Part shown: one piece after another, positions 15,972 through 24,306 of the stretch
How the letters are laid out: the number at the start of each line of letters is the position of its first letter
Position numbering within the stretch: position 1 is the stretch's first letter
DNA from: Pseudacidovorax intermedius
Lineage (GTDB): Bacteria; Pseudomonadota; Gammaproteobacteria; Burkholderiales; Burkholderiaceae_C
NCBI RefSeq assembly: GCF_001476815.1
Contig: NZ_LDSL01000043.1
Span: 1-53,793, forward strand
Direction: 5' to 3'
Length of the DNA: 53,793 nt
Made by a program: the position numbers and the translations under genes
The notes under the pieces: generated by a model
Seen by the model: the letters and a program-made list of their open reading frames with translations, nothing else
The model's database searches: none
Told to the model about the DNA's origin: nothing

Positions 15972-17240
15972 ATGAACCCAACCATGCCTTTTGCCCATAT
16001 GGACGCCGCCGAGCAGGCGGTGATCCAGACCCTGCCGCTGTTCGAGATGATGCGCATGCGTGCCGCGACCACTGCCCGGCGCCATCCGCAGCATGGCTTC
16101 GCGGCGCCCGAGCGCGATTCGCACTGGCGCTGGGTCAACCAGTTCACCCACACCCACCGCCGGCTCGGCCCGCAGGACACCGAGGTGGTCAGCCCCAACA
16201 ACGACACCGTCTACAGCAATGCCTGGCTCGACCTGTCCGAGGGGCCGGTGCTGATCGAGTCGCCCGACATGGGCGAGCGCTACTGGACGCTCGGCCTGCT
16301 CGATGCCTGGACCAATCCCTTCGCCTACGTGGGCCGCCGCACCACCGGCAACCGGCCGCAGCGCACGCTGGTCCATGGTCCGGGCTGGCAGGGCAGGGTG
16401 CCGCCGGAGGTGACGCAGGTCATCGCCGCGCCCGGCCACGACGTGTGGCTCATCGGCCGAATCCTGGTCGAGGACGACGGGCCGGACGCGCAGCAGGTGC
16501 GGCGTCTGCAGGCCGCGCTGCGCATGCAGCGGCTGGATGGCGGCGACGCCGCGATGCGCGTCGACACGGGCATCGACGGCCGCGACACCCGCGTACCCGA
16601 TGCCGCGACCTACCGGCGCGTGGTGGATGCCGCGCTGGCCGGCAACCCGCCGCCGGAGGGCGAGGCATTGGCCTGGCCACCGTCGTCCGAGGCCCTGGCC
16701 GCCGCGCTGCTGGCGGTGTACGCGCATTTGCGCAGCGCAGGCCAGCCGCACGACCTGGGCGGCGGCTGGGCCATCCCGGTGCTGGTGCGCACGCACTGGG
16801 GCGACGACCTGCTCACCCGCGCCCGCATCGCGCGCAACTTCATCGGCGCGCTGGGCATGGACGAGGCGATGTACCCGACCGCCGAGGTGGACGCCGACGG
16901 CGCCGTGCTCGACGGCGCCCAGCGCTACGAACTGCGCTTCGCTCCTGGCTGCGGGCCGCAGGTGGGCGCCTTCTGGTCGCTCACGATGTACCGCCGCAGC
17001 GACTGCCTTTTCGTGGCCAACGCCATCGGCCGCTATTCCATCGGCGACCGCACGCCAGGCCTGGTGCACGACCCCGACGGCAGCCTGGCGATCCGCCTGC
17101 AGGCCGAGGACCCGGGCCCCGGTATCAACTGGCTGCCGGCGCCGCCGGGCGAGCCCTTCTACGTGGTGCTGCGCCTCTACCAGCCGCAGGAGGCGCACCT
17201 GGCGCTGCGCTTCGACTACCCGCCGATCCGGCGGCTCTGA
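15972..17240 (+). CDS. DUF1254/DUF1214 domain protein
   Basis: A 422-residue protein without a signal peptide. The N-terminal half matches DUF1254 (NQFTHTHRRLGPQDTEVVSPNNDTVYSNAWLDLS) and the C-terminal half DUF1214 (FWSLTMYRRSDCLFVANAIGRYSIGDRTPGL). Many relatives are exported; this one appears cytoplasmic. The biochemical role is not known; the two domains are beta-rich and occur together as one unit. A good ribosome site, AAGGAGA (15959-15965), precedes the ATG at 15972. It lies between the CoA-transferase and Bug SBP genes of the same operon. Confidence 0.88.
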   Translation: MNPTMPFAHMDAAEQAVIQTLPLFEMMRMRAATTARRHPQHGFAAPERDSHWRWVNQFTHTHRRLGPQDTEVVSPNNDTVYSNAWLDLSEGPVLIESPDMGERYWTLGLLDAWTNPFAYVGRRTTGNRPQRTLVHGPGWQGRVPPEVTQVIAAPGHDVWLIGRILVEDDGPDAQQVRRLQAALRMQRLDGGDAAMRVDTGIDGRDTRVPDAATYRRVVDAALAGNPPPEGEALAWPPSSEALAAALLAVYAHLRSAGQPHDLGGGWAIPVLVRTHWGDDLLTRARIARNFIGALGMDEAMYPTAEVDADGAVLDGAQRYELRFAPGCGPQVGAFWSLTMYRRSDCLFVANAIGRYSIGDRTPGLVHDPDGSLAIRLQAEDPGPGINWLPAPPGEPFYVVLRLYQPQEAHLALRFDYPPIRRL

Positions 17241-17276
17241 GCGACCCGACGACAAAGCAAGAACGGAGACAACGAC

Positions 17277-18266
17277 ATGCGCAAGATCCTTCCCCGCCGC
17301 CACTTCCTGGCCACGGCCGCCGCCGGCCTGGCGCTGCCCTGGGCGCTCGATGCCGCCGCGGCCGACGCCTGGCCCGCGCGGGCCATCCGGCTCGTCTCGC
17401 CCTACGGGGCCGGCGGCTCCAACGACATCCTCACGCGGGTGCTGGGCGACTTCCTTGGCCGCCGCCTCGGCCAGAGCGTGGTGGTGGAGAACAAGGCGGG
17501 CGCCGGCACACGCATTGCCAACGACTACGTCGCCAAGGCCGCGCCCGACGGCTACACGCTGCTGCATGCCGCCGCGCCCATCGCCATCGGCGAGGCGCTC
17601 TACAAGGACCTGCCCTACGACGTGCACAAAAGCTTCGCCGCCATCGGCAGCACGGCCATCGCACCGCTCTTCCTGGTGGTGAATGCGCAGGCGCCGTACA
17701 GGACGCTGGCGGAGTTCGTGCAGTACGCCAAGTCCAACCCCAAGGGCGCGACCTTCGGCTCGCCCGGCGCGGGCTCGGCGCCGCACCTGACGGCCGAACT
17801 GCTGCTGCGCGCGGCCGGCGCCAAGGGCATCGTGGTGCAGTACCGCGGCGACGCGCCGGCCTATACCGAGCTGCTGGCCGGGCGCATCGATGCGACGCTC
17901 ACCGCCATCTCCACCGCGGTGCCGCACATCCAGGCCGGCAAGCTGCGCGTGCTGGGCGTGGCCAACGAGACGCGCACGCCGCTCTACCCCGACGCGCCCA
18001 CGCTGCGCGAGCAGGGCCTGGCGCAGGTGGTGGGCTATGGCTGGTACGGCTTGCTGGCACCGGCCGGCACGCCGGCACCCGTGGTCGAGCGGCTCAATGC
18101 CGAGATCAATGCCGCCATCGCCGACGCCGAGGTGCGGCGCAAGGCCGAGGCCGCGGGGCTGGAACTGCGCGGCGGCACGGCCGAGGCCTTCAGCGCCTTC
18201 ATCGGCACCGAGACGCGCAAGTGGGCGCAGATCATCAAGGCCGCCAACATCACGGCCGAATCATGA
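17277..18266 (+). CDS. Bug-family (TctC) tripartite-tricarboxylate-type binding protein
   Basis: A 329-residue periplasmic protein of the Bug family, expanded in Burkholderiales. A Tat-like signal peptide (RRHFLATAAAG) is cut near AAA-ADA. The family motifs are clear: WPARAIRLVSPYGAGGSNDILTRVLGDFL, VVVENKAGAGTRIANDYVAKAAPDGYTLL, and GLLAPAGTPAPVVERLNAEI. These proteins bind carboxylates or related small molecules; TctA/TctB membrane partners are not nearby, as is common for orphan Bugs. GGAGAC lies just upstream of the ATG. Its stop codon overlaps the start of the esterase gene (ATGA), so the two are translationally coupled. Confidence 0.92.
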   Translation: MRKILPRRHFLATAAAGLALPWALDAAAADAWPARAIRLVSPYGAGGSNDILTRVLGDFLGRRLGQSVVVENKAGAGTRIANDYVAKAAPDGYTLLHAAAPIAIGEALYKDLPYDVHKSFAAIGSTAIAPLFLVVNAQAPYRTLAEFVQYAKSNPKGATFGSPGAGSAPHLTAELLLRAAGAKGIVVQYRGDAPAYTELLAGRIDATLTAISTAVPHIQAGKLRVLGVANETRTPLYPDAPTLREQGLAQVVGYGWYGLLAPAGTPAPVVERLNAEINAAIADAEVRRKAEAAGLELRGGTAEAFSAFIGTETRKWAQIIKAANITAES

Positions 18267-20038
18267 GCCGCGTCATCCTCGGGACCCGGCCGCTGGCCCG
18301 CGTACTGCGCCTGGCGAGCGTCGTGGCGACCATCATCGGCCTGGCCGCCTGTGCAGGAACGGGCGCGGGCTCCGGCGCCAACGCCCTGCGGCGCGACACG
18401 ACATTCGGCCCGGTGGCCGGGCGCGATGACGTCGCGCAGAGCGGCACGTGGCGCTGGACGGGCGTGCCCTATGCACAGCCGCCCATCGGCCCGCTGCGCT
18501 GGCGGGCGCCGCAGGCGCCGCAGCCGTGGACCGGGCTGCGCGACGCCACCCACTTCGCCCCGGCCTGCGTCCAGACGCAGCGGCTGTACGGGCCCGGCCT
18601 GAACAACCGCTACGACGAGACCGTGGGCACCGCCCTCGGCCGTATTGTGGGGTCGGAGGACTGCCTCTACCTCAACATCTGGACGCCCGCATCGCGCCCG
18701 GTGGCGCCGCGACCGGTGATCGTCTTCGTCCATGGCGGCAGCAACATCAGCGGCTACACCGCCGACCCGGTCTACGACGGCGCCGCACTGGCACGTTCGC
18801 AGGACGCCGTGGTCGTCACCGTCAACTATCGCCTCGGCATCTTCGGCTTCCTGGATGCAGCGCCGCTCAAAACCGGCCAGCGCGAGGAGGACTCGGGCAA
18901 CTTCGCGCTGCTGGACATCGTGCAGGCGCTGGGCTTCGTGGCCGACAACATCGCGGCCTTCGGCGGCGATCCGGAGCGCGTGACGCTGATGGGCCAGTCC
19001 GCCGGTGCCGTCAACGTCGATGCGCTCATGGTTTCGCCGATGCTGATGGCGCGTGCGCGGCCGCTGTTCCATCGCGTGGCGGCGCTGAGCGGCGGCCTGT
19101 CCACCGCGGCCACGCTGCCCCGGGGTGCCATCGCCGGTGTGCTCCCGAAGTCCGTCTGGGCCACGCGCGGAGAAGCCCTGCTGCTCGAGGGTCTGGTGGC
19201 GGGTGGGCATGCCGCGGACGAGGCGCAGGCCCGTCAGCTGGCGCGCAGCACCGCCCCGGCCCAACTGGCCGCCTGGATGCGGGCATTGCCGGCCGACACG
19301 CTGCTCGAGCGGGTGCGTACCCGCCTGGCTGCCCGCGGCATGGCGGCGTCCAACCCCATTCCCGATGGCTGGGTGCTGCCCCCAGACCCGATCGCCGCGG
19401 TGCGCGCCGGCCGCTATGTGAAGGTGCCCGTGCTGGCCGGCCACGCGCGGGACGAGACCAAGCTCTTTCCCCAACTCTTCGCGTTGCGGCCCGATCTGGG
19501 CGGCACCAGCGGCCGGCTGCTGGACGATGCCGCCGTGTTCGCCCTGGCCCATCGCTACGACCCGGACGCGCCCCCGCAGACCCGCATCGAGCAATGGATT
19601 CCGCCCGCCTACCTGCCCACGGACGCACCGCGCACCGGCTTCGATGCCCGCGCGGCCGAGCTCGACCGCCTGTGGTTCACGGCCATCCGCGACGACCTGA
19701 TGAACGCGCTGCAAAGCCAGCAGCGGGAGCTCTGGGCCTACGAATTCGAGTGGGACGGACTGCCCGCGCCCTTCGACCGGATTTTCGGCGCCGCCCATGC
19801 CTTCGACCTGCCTTTCGTCTTCGGAAACTTTGGCCCATCGCTGTTCGCCAACATCTCGTTCAGCCGCGCCAACGCGCCGGGACGGCTGGCGCTGTCGAAG
19901 GCGATGATGGCCAGCCTGGGCGCCTTGGCGCGCAGCGGCGATCCCAACGACCCGTCGCTGGGCAGAGCCTGGCCCCAGTGGCCGCGCCGGCTGGTGTTCG
20001 ACGCTGGTGCAACTGACAAACTCATCGGCGTGCGATGA
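18263..20038 (+). CDS. type-B carboxylesterase, lipoprotein
   Basis: A 591-residue alpha/beta-hydrolase of the carboxylesterase type B family. The N-terminal lipobox GLAAC (Cys30) predicts membrane anchoring, facing the periplasm. Visible motifs: oxyanion-hole HGGS (157-160), SEDCLYLNIWTP, and the nucleophile elbow GQSAG (Ser246; most relatives have GESAG). Acid and His residues should lie in the C-terminal third (FGAAHAFDLPFVFGN contains a plausible active-site His). It probably hydrolyses an ester before uptake by the co-encoded Bug SBP and CoA activation by the CaiB enzyme. It starts inside the SBP stop (4-bp overlap). Confidence 0.9.
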   Translation: MSRVILGTRPLARVLRLASVVATIIGLAACAGTGAGSGANALRRDTTFGPVAGRDDVAQSGTWRWTGVPYAQPPIGPLRWRAPQAPQPWTGLRDATHFAPACVQTQRLYGPGLNNRYDETVGTALGRIVGSEDCLYLNIWTPASRPVAPRPVIVFVHGGSNISGYTADPVYDGAALARSQDAVVVTVNYRLGIFGFLDAAPLKTGQREEDSGNFALLDIVQALGFVADNIAAFGGDPERVTLMGQSAGAVNVDALMVSPMLMARARPLFHRVAALSGGLSTAATLPRGAIAGVLPKSVWATRGEALLLEGLVAGGHAADEAQARQLARSTAPAQLAAWMRALPADTLLERVRTRLAARGMAASNPIPDGWVLPPDPIAAVRAGRYVKVPVLAGHARDETKLFPQLFALRPDLGGTSGRLLDDAAVFALAHRYDPDAPPQTRIEQWIPPAYLPTDAPRTGFDARAAELDRLWFTAIRDDLMNALQSQQRELWAYEFEWDGLPAPFDRIFGAAHAFDLPFVFGNFGPSLFANISFSRANAPGRLALSKAMMASLGALARSGDPNDPSLGRAWPQWPRRLVFDAGATDKLIGVR

Positions 20039-20093
20039 GTACGTGAGTCGCGCGGGAGCGGTACTAAGGTCTCGCGGGTACGACGTACGCCGC

Positions 20094-20288
20094 CTAGTTC
20101 GCGTCCGCTGTGCGCGCTTCAAGAACATCGGCCTGCAGCAGGTCAACAACGGCGCTGTAGTGCGGACGCCAACTGTTGTGTTCGACGAGGCCCAACGGGC
20201 GAGAGGGGCGCGCGCCGATCCACTGTTGGCGCAGGAGCGGCGCGATCACCGGGGCACTGTTGGGGAGTGGGCGGCGCCTGGCTGGCCC
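20094..20288 (-). pseudogene. possible C-terminal gene remnant
   Basis: On the minus strand an open stretch of about 65 codons ending at TAG (20094-20096) has protein-like composition: it includes APVIAPLLRQQWIGARPSR, then GLVEHNSWRPHYSAVVDLL. It has no start codon and begins right at the end of the GGDEF gene, so if real it is the broken 3' end of an older gene. I do not recognise the family. The whole 20039-20288 gap is less GC-rich than its surroundings and otherwise shows nothing I can support. Confidence 0.3.
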
Positions 20289-21464
20289 TCAATCCCGGAC
20301 CAACGCCAGCGTTGATGCTTTGCGCGCTGACTTCTCCTGGTATGACACCGCATCCGCGGTTGCGAGCAGTTCCTGCAGCGACATGCCGCCGGAAGAGATT
20401 TGGAAGCCAATCGACGCACCAATATGAATGCGCGCGGATTGCAGCAGTATGGGCACTCGCATGGACTGTTCTAGCCTCCCGCAGAAACGCCGCGCCACCT
20501 CGAGGTCAGCAACACCTGTCAGGACCACGACGAACTCGTCTCCGCCGACGCGGGCGATGAGGTCACTCTCCCGGCATTCATGCCTGAGCCGATCCGCACC
20601 GACCCGAAGGACTTCGTCCCCTGCTGCGTGGCCGTAGGCATCATTCACAGCCTTGAAGTCGTCCAAGTCCAGGGCGACGACCGTCAGCGGCGAGCCACTA
20701 TGCCGTTTGAATCGCTCTTCGAGTGCTCGCCGGTTCAAAAGACCGGTGAGCGGATCCAGGTCGGCCGATTCCTTGAGTCCTTGAATGGTCGCCTTGCTTC
20801 GCCGCAACAACAACGACGCGTAGACAGCGCTCCACACCAGAAACCCGAAGAACGCGGTAGCAACCATGCCGGCGCCGGTGAGTAAGCGCCGGTACTCGGC
20901 AGCACGCTGTTCGCTTCTGGCCTGCAGCAGCCGCCGTTCCTCGGCTTCAATCTCTCCCAGGAGCTTCCGAACGCTCCTGGCAGTGTCCTGCTCTACCCGT
21001 GGCTTCAGGATGGCAAGAAGAGCAGCGGGTCCATCGCGCTCAGCAATGACGGCGCTGCTGTTCATCCAACCGATCAGCTCCGCAAGCTCGGCTCGCAGCG
21101 CAAAGACTCGCTGGGTCTGCGAGACGCTTTGTTGCAGTAGCGCTTCCAAGCGTTCAGCAGCGTCCGCGGCGTTCCTGGCGGCCGTGCGCGTGTTGGCGAG
21201 ATATCCCGCAGCAGGTGAGATGGCGTAGTTGCGCAGGGCCAAGTTCCCCCGAAGTGCCTCCGTCCGCACGGTCTCAATCTCGTCCAACACCTCGTGAGCG
21301 TGCTGAACCCATGTGCTTGCCGACTGGTATCGAACCGCCGTCGCAACCAGAAGCGCGCTGCCCGCTACAACAAGCACAAGCGCCACGAACTGCGTGATCA
21401 GCAGGACTCGCGCGATGGGGCGGAGCATCTGACTCGCGGGTGATCTTGGGGTAATTGCGGCCAT
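20289..21464 (-). CDS. CHASE3-type membrane diguanylate cyclase
   Basis: A 391-residue protein: a TM helix (about 18-42), a periplasmic four-helix sensor of CHASE3 type (about 45-190, with the WVQHAHEVLDEIETVRTEAL helix and NYAIS), a second TM (about 195-215), and a GGDEF domain (about 230-385) with DLDPLTGLLNRRALEERF, LDLDDFKAVNDAYGHAAGD and intact GGDEF. The I-site RESD precedes it. Codon usage is visibly less GC-biased than in neighbouring genes. It lies between a gene remnant and an integrase remnant beside tRNA-Lys, so it may be cargo of a decayed integrated element. Confidence 0.9.
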   Translation of the reverse strand: MAAITPRSPASQMLRPIARVLLITQFVALVLVVAGSALLVATAVRYQSASTWVQHAHEVLDEIETVRTEALRGNLALRNYAISPAAGYLANTRTAARNAADAAERLEALLQQSVSQTQRVFALRAELAELIGWMNSSAVIAERDGPAALLAILKPRVEQDTARSVRKLLGEIEAEERRLLQARSEQRAAEYRRLLTGAGMVATAFFGFLVWSAVYASLLLRRSKATIQGLKESADLDPLTGLLNRRALEERFKRHSGSPLTVVALDLDDFKAVNDAYGHAAGDEVLRVGADRLRHECRESDLIARVGGDEFVVVLTGVADLEVARRFCGRLEQSMRVPILLQSARIHIGASIGFQISSGGMSLQELLATADAVSYQEKSARKASTLALVRD

Positions 21465-21619
21465 GGCGGAGCAATGAGCGGACGAAGGATCGTAACGAGC
21501 CTCAGCACCCCGATCGGCTGACCTGCTGGTGGAAGTTCATCGCAAAGTGGGCGACTCTTTCCCACGACGGGATGTCATCGCCTCTGTTGCCGAGCGCATG
21601 GGCAATGGCCGCGGACGCC

Positions 21620-21776
21620 GGCACACCTGGACGAGCTGGCATGTGCAAGCGGCACGCCCTTGTACGCTCTGCAGAGGATGGGGGCTGGTCGAGCACGGAC
21701 ATGGTGAGGCGGTACGCCCACCTTGCCGCTGATCATCTGGCTCCCTATGCGGAGCGCCCCGGCGGCCTGTGTTACA
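21620..21776 (+). pseudogene. tyrosine recombinase (integrase) C-terminal remnant
   Basis: Three successive reading frames give pieces of one integrase C-terminus: RRHTWTSWHVQ (box II region), then GTPLYALQRMG, then GGWSSTDMVRRYAHLAADHL, the last containing the catalytic-Tyr segment (RRYAHL). Two frameshifts separate them (around 21648-21652 and in the G-run near 21680-21685). The region upstream to about 21490 is open but only doubtfully integrase. No intact integrase is present, so the element can no longer move by itself. Its position 100 bp from the 3' end of tRNA-Lys matches integration at a tRNA gene. Confidence 0.75.
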
Positions 21777-21820
21777 TGGAATCGGGCATTCACGGCACAA
21801 ATCCGTCACAGCCCGGCGCA

Positions 21821-21860
21821 GAAAAGAAAAAAGCACCTAGGCCGCGAGACCTAGGTGCTT
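21821..21860 (-). terminator. intrinsic terminator of tRNA-Lys
   Basis: AAGCACCTAGG (21831-21841) and CCTAGGTGCTT (21850-21860) form an 11-bp perfect stem with an 8-nt loop. Read on the minus strand it is followed by TTTTCTTTTC (21830-21821). It lies 17 bp beyond the encoded CCA of the tRNA. Confidence 0.9.
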
Positions 21861-21877
21861 GATTCCATTCTCAATTT

Positions 21878-21953
21878 TGGTGGGCCCTGAGTGACTCGAA
21901 CACTCGACCTACGGATTAAGAGTCCGCTGCTCTACCAACTGAGCTAAGAGCCC
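21878..21953 (-). tRNA. tRNA-Lys (anticodon CTT)
   Basis: A 76-nt tRNA on the minus strand with CCA encoded (21880-21878). The acceptor stem GGGCTCT pairs with AGGGCCC (one U-G pair). The D arm contains AGCTCAGTTGGTAGAGC, the anticodon stem-loop reads GGACTCTTAATCC giving anticodon CTT (21920-21918), and the T arm contains GTTCGAGTC. It reads AAG lysine codons. The promoter and terminator are both visible. Confidence 0.95.
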
Positions 21954-21992
21954 GCTTTCGTGAATCTGTCGATCAACTCAGCGAAGAACGCG

Positions 21993-22022
21993 ATTATATG
22001 CAGGGTTTTCTGAGGCGGTCAA
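21993..22022 (-). promoter_or_regulatory. sigma-70 promoter of tRNA-Lys
   Basis: On the minus strand TTGACC (22022-22017), an 18-bp spacer and a perfect TATAAT (21998-21993) lie about 40 bp upstream of the tRNA 5' end. Confidence 0.85.
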
Positions 22023-22108
22023 CACCCCCTGCAAAGAAAGTTTTGGAATCGACTTCACTGCGGCCGGCCAGCAGCTCTGCTGCGCGACAGCCCCGGCCTG
22101 CAAACAAG

Positions 22109-22137
22109 TTGACAACTAAAACAATCAAAAGTAATGT
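22109..22137 (+). promoter_or_regulatory. near-consensus sigma-70 promoter
   Basis: A perfect TTGACA (22109-22114), a 17-bp AT-rich spacer, and TAATGT (22132-22137, four of six matches to TATAAT). Transcription should start about 22145, some 40 bp before the opine-dehydrogenase-like gene, making this one of the clearest promoters in the window. Confidence 0.8.
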
Positions 22138-22187
22138 TTATGCGGCCTCGGCAGGACCCTCGTCCGCCAGCCACACCAGGAGCAGAC

Positions 22188-23261
22188 ATGAGGATTGCGG
22201 TATTGGGTGGAGGGCACGGCTGCTACGCCGCGGCCGCCGATCTGTCGGAAGCCGGCCACGAGGTGCGACTGTGGCGCCGCGATGCGCAGGCGCTGCAGCC
22301 GGTCGTCGGGGCGGGCAGCATCCGGCTCAAGGACGCCGCCGGTGCCCGCGACGTGCCGATCGCCCGGGCCACCGCCGACATCGGCGAGGCGCTGCGCGAC
22401 GCCGAACTGATCGTGGTGCCCGTGCCCGCCACGGCCCAGGCCGACATCGCCCGGGCCATGGCGCCGCATCTGGTGGACGGGCAAGTCGTCTTCCTGCCGC
22501 CGGGCACCTTCGGCAGCGTGGTCATGGCCCGCATCGTGCGCGACGCCGGCAATCGCGCCGACGTGGCCTGGGCCGAGACCGGCACGCTGCCCTACCTGGC
22601 GCGCAAGCATGGCGAGCGCGAGGTCAACGTCACCATCCGCGCCATTCGCCTGCCGACGGGCGTGTACCCGGCGCGCCATGCCGAGCGGGCCATCGCGGTG
22701 ATCCGCGGCGCCTACCCGGCGGTGCATGGATGCGGCGACGCGCTGTCGGGTGCGCTGATGAACGCGGGTCCCATCATCCATCCGCCCCTGATGGTGATGA
22801 ATGCCGCGCCGCTGCAGCACTTCGAGCGCTGGGACATCCACAACGAAGGCACGCAGCGCGCCGTCCGCCAGGTGACGGACCAGCTGGACCGGGAGCGCAT
22901 CGCCGTGCGCGAGGCCTTTGGCCAGGGCGCGCCGCACTATCCGCTGGCCGACCACTACGACAACGACCGCTGGATGTACGGCGATGCGCACAAGCAGCTG
23001 GTGAAGTCCGGCGACTGGCGCGAGAACATCGACCTCTACGCCCACCGCTACATCACGGAGGACACCGAGCTGGGCCTGGCCTTCCTGGCCTCGGCCGCGC
23101 GGCATGCGGGCGTGGATGCGCCCATCGCGCACGGCCTGCTCGCCATCGTCGGCGGCTTCCTGGGACGCGACCTGCGGCAGGGACCGCGCAGCTTCGAGGC
23201 GCTGGGCCTGGCCTCGCTCTCCCGCGAGGCGCTGGCGCAGCGGCTGCACGATGGCGAATGA
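22188..23261 (+). CDS. NAD/NADP octopine/nopaline dehydrogenase family protein
   Basis: A 357-residue protein with an N-terminal Rossmann domain (IAVLGGGHGCYAAAADLSEAGHEVRLWRR, GxGxxG-like) and a C-terminal opine-dehydrogenase domain (residues about 180-340). The conserved His/Asp pair expected in opine dehydrogenases may be in GALMNAGPIIHPPLMVMNA. Known members make or break secondary amines from an amino acid and a 2-oxoacid; related proteins act on other 2-hydroxy or 2-oxo acids. AGGAGCAG precedes the ATG at 22188. It heads an operon with a 3-hydroxyacyl-CoA dehydrogenase-like gene (11-bp overlap) and an alpha/beta-fold protein, so the real substrate may be an acyl intermediate and not an opine. 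Confidence 0.82.
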   Translation: MRIAVLGGGHGCYAAAADLSEAGHEVRLWRRDAQALQPVVGAGSIRLKDAAGARDVPIARATADIGEALRDAELIVVPVPATAQADIARAMAPHLVDGQVVFLPPGTFGSVVMARIVRDAGNRADVAWAETGTLPYLARKHGEREVNVTIRAIRLPTGVYPARHAERAIAVIRGAYPAVHGCGDALSGALMNAGPIIHPPLMVMNAAPLQHFERWDIHNEGTQRAVRQVTDQLDRERIAVREAFGQGAPHYPLADHYDNDRWMYGDAHKQLVKSGDWRENIDLYAHRYITEDTELGLAFLASAARHAGVDAPIAHGLLAIVGGFLGRDLRQGPRSFEALGLASLSREALAQRLHDGE

Positions 23262-24306
23262 GCCCGACGCGCCCGCGATGACCGCGGGCCAGGCCGTGCC
23301 TGCACCACCGAACGGCACACGGCCCCGCTTCGTCGCCGTCGGTGCCGGCCGCATGGGACGGGGCATCGCCATCGCCTTCGCCTACGCGGGCCATCGCATC
23401 GCCCTCGTGGACCTGCGCCAGCGCAGCGATGCGGACTGGGCACGGCTGCGCGCCGAGGCCACGGCCGAGATCGACGGCGCCCTGCGCGGCCTGGCCGGCC
23501 AGGGCGTGCTGCGCGAAGAACAGGTCGCGCCCATCGCCGCCCGCGTGCAACTGGTGCGCGTGGACGAGGCGCCGGCCGCACTGGCTGCCGCCGAGCTGGT
23601 CTTCGAGGGCGTGCCGGAAACGATGGCGGCCAAGCGCGAGGCCTTCGACTGGCTCAACCGCCATTGCCGCGACGACGCCATCTTCAGCTCCACCACCAGC
23701 AGCATCCTGGTGACCCAGCTGGCAGCGCTGGTGCGGCGGCCCGAGCGCTTCCTCAACATGCACTGGCTCAACCCGGCCTATGTGATCCCGGTGGTGGAGC
23801 TGAGCTGCCACGACGTCACCGATGCGGATGTGCTGTCCCGCGCCAAGGCACTGCTGGAGGCCATCGGCAAGCTGCCCGTGGTCTGCGGCCCCACGCCCGG
23901 CTACATCGTGCCGCGCCTGCAGGCGCTGGTGATGAACGAGGCGGCGCGCATGGTGGAGGAGGGCGCCGCCACCGCCGAGGAGATCGACAAGGCCACGCGC
24001 TTCGGCCTGGGCCTGCGCTTCGCGGCGCTGGGCGTCGTGGAGTTCATCGACTTCGGCGGTTGCGACATCCTGCACCATGCCAGCCGCGAGATGTCGCAGA
24101 CCATCGACCCGGCCCGTTATGCCGCGCCCGCCATCGTCGAGGACATGGTGCGCCAGCAGCGCCTGGGCCTGAAGACCGGCAGCGGCTTCTATGCCTATGA
24201 AGGCCGCGACCTGGCGGCCTACCGCGCCGACGTGCTGGCCCGCACGCTGGCCCAGCTGCGCGGCGCGGGCCTGTGGCGCGGGCCGCAGGAAGAGACGCTG
24301 GCATGA
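23251..24306 (+). CDS. 3-hydroxyacyl-CoA dehydrogenase family protein
   Basis: A 351-residue NAD-dependent dehydrogenase. Its Rossmann motif is VGAGRMGRGIAIAFAYAGH, an SSTTSSILVTQL segment follows, and the catalytic His/Glu pair is in NMHWLNPAYVIPVVEL. The C-terminal helical domain has TPGYIVPRLQALVMNEAARM and ends with the usual GLKTGSGFYAYEG. The HWLNPA wording (instead of HFFNPP) is typical of a branch acting on small or unusual hydroxyacids, so fatty-acid beta-oxidation is not assured. The start at 23251 overlaps the preceding gene by 11 bp and its stop overlaps the next start by 4 bp. Confidence 0.88.
   Translation: MANEPDAPAMTAGQAVPAPPNGTRPRFVAVGAGRMGRGIAIAFAYAGHRIALVDLRQRSDADWARLRAEATAEIDGALRGLAGQGVLREEQVAPIAARVQLVRVDEAPAALAAAELVFEGVPETMAAKREAFDWLNRHCRDDAIFSSTTSSILVTQLAALVRRPERFLNMHWLNPAYVIPVVELSCHDVTDADVLSRAKALLEAIGKLPVVCGPTPGYIVPRLQALVMNEAARMVEEGAATAEEIDKATRFGLGLRFAALGVVEFIDFGGCDILHHASREMSQTIDPARYAAPAIVEDMVRQQRLGLKTGSGFYAYEGRDLAAYRADVLARTLAQLRGAGLWRGPQEETLA

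Noticed and set aside
15767-18262. Upstream part of a 1423-codon plus-strand open frame
   Set aside because: Only the portion from 18263 (the carboxylesterase) has protein features; the upstream part overlaps the CoA-transferase, DUF1254 and Bug genes in another frame.
20039-20288. Search for a second copy of the tRNA-Lys 3' end (attL) near the presumed left edge of the decayed element
   Set aside because: No match to the tRNA 3' terminal sequence was seen; GTGAGTCG near 20043 is too short to count.
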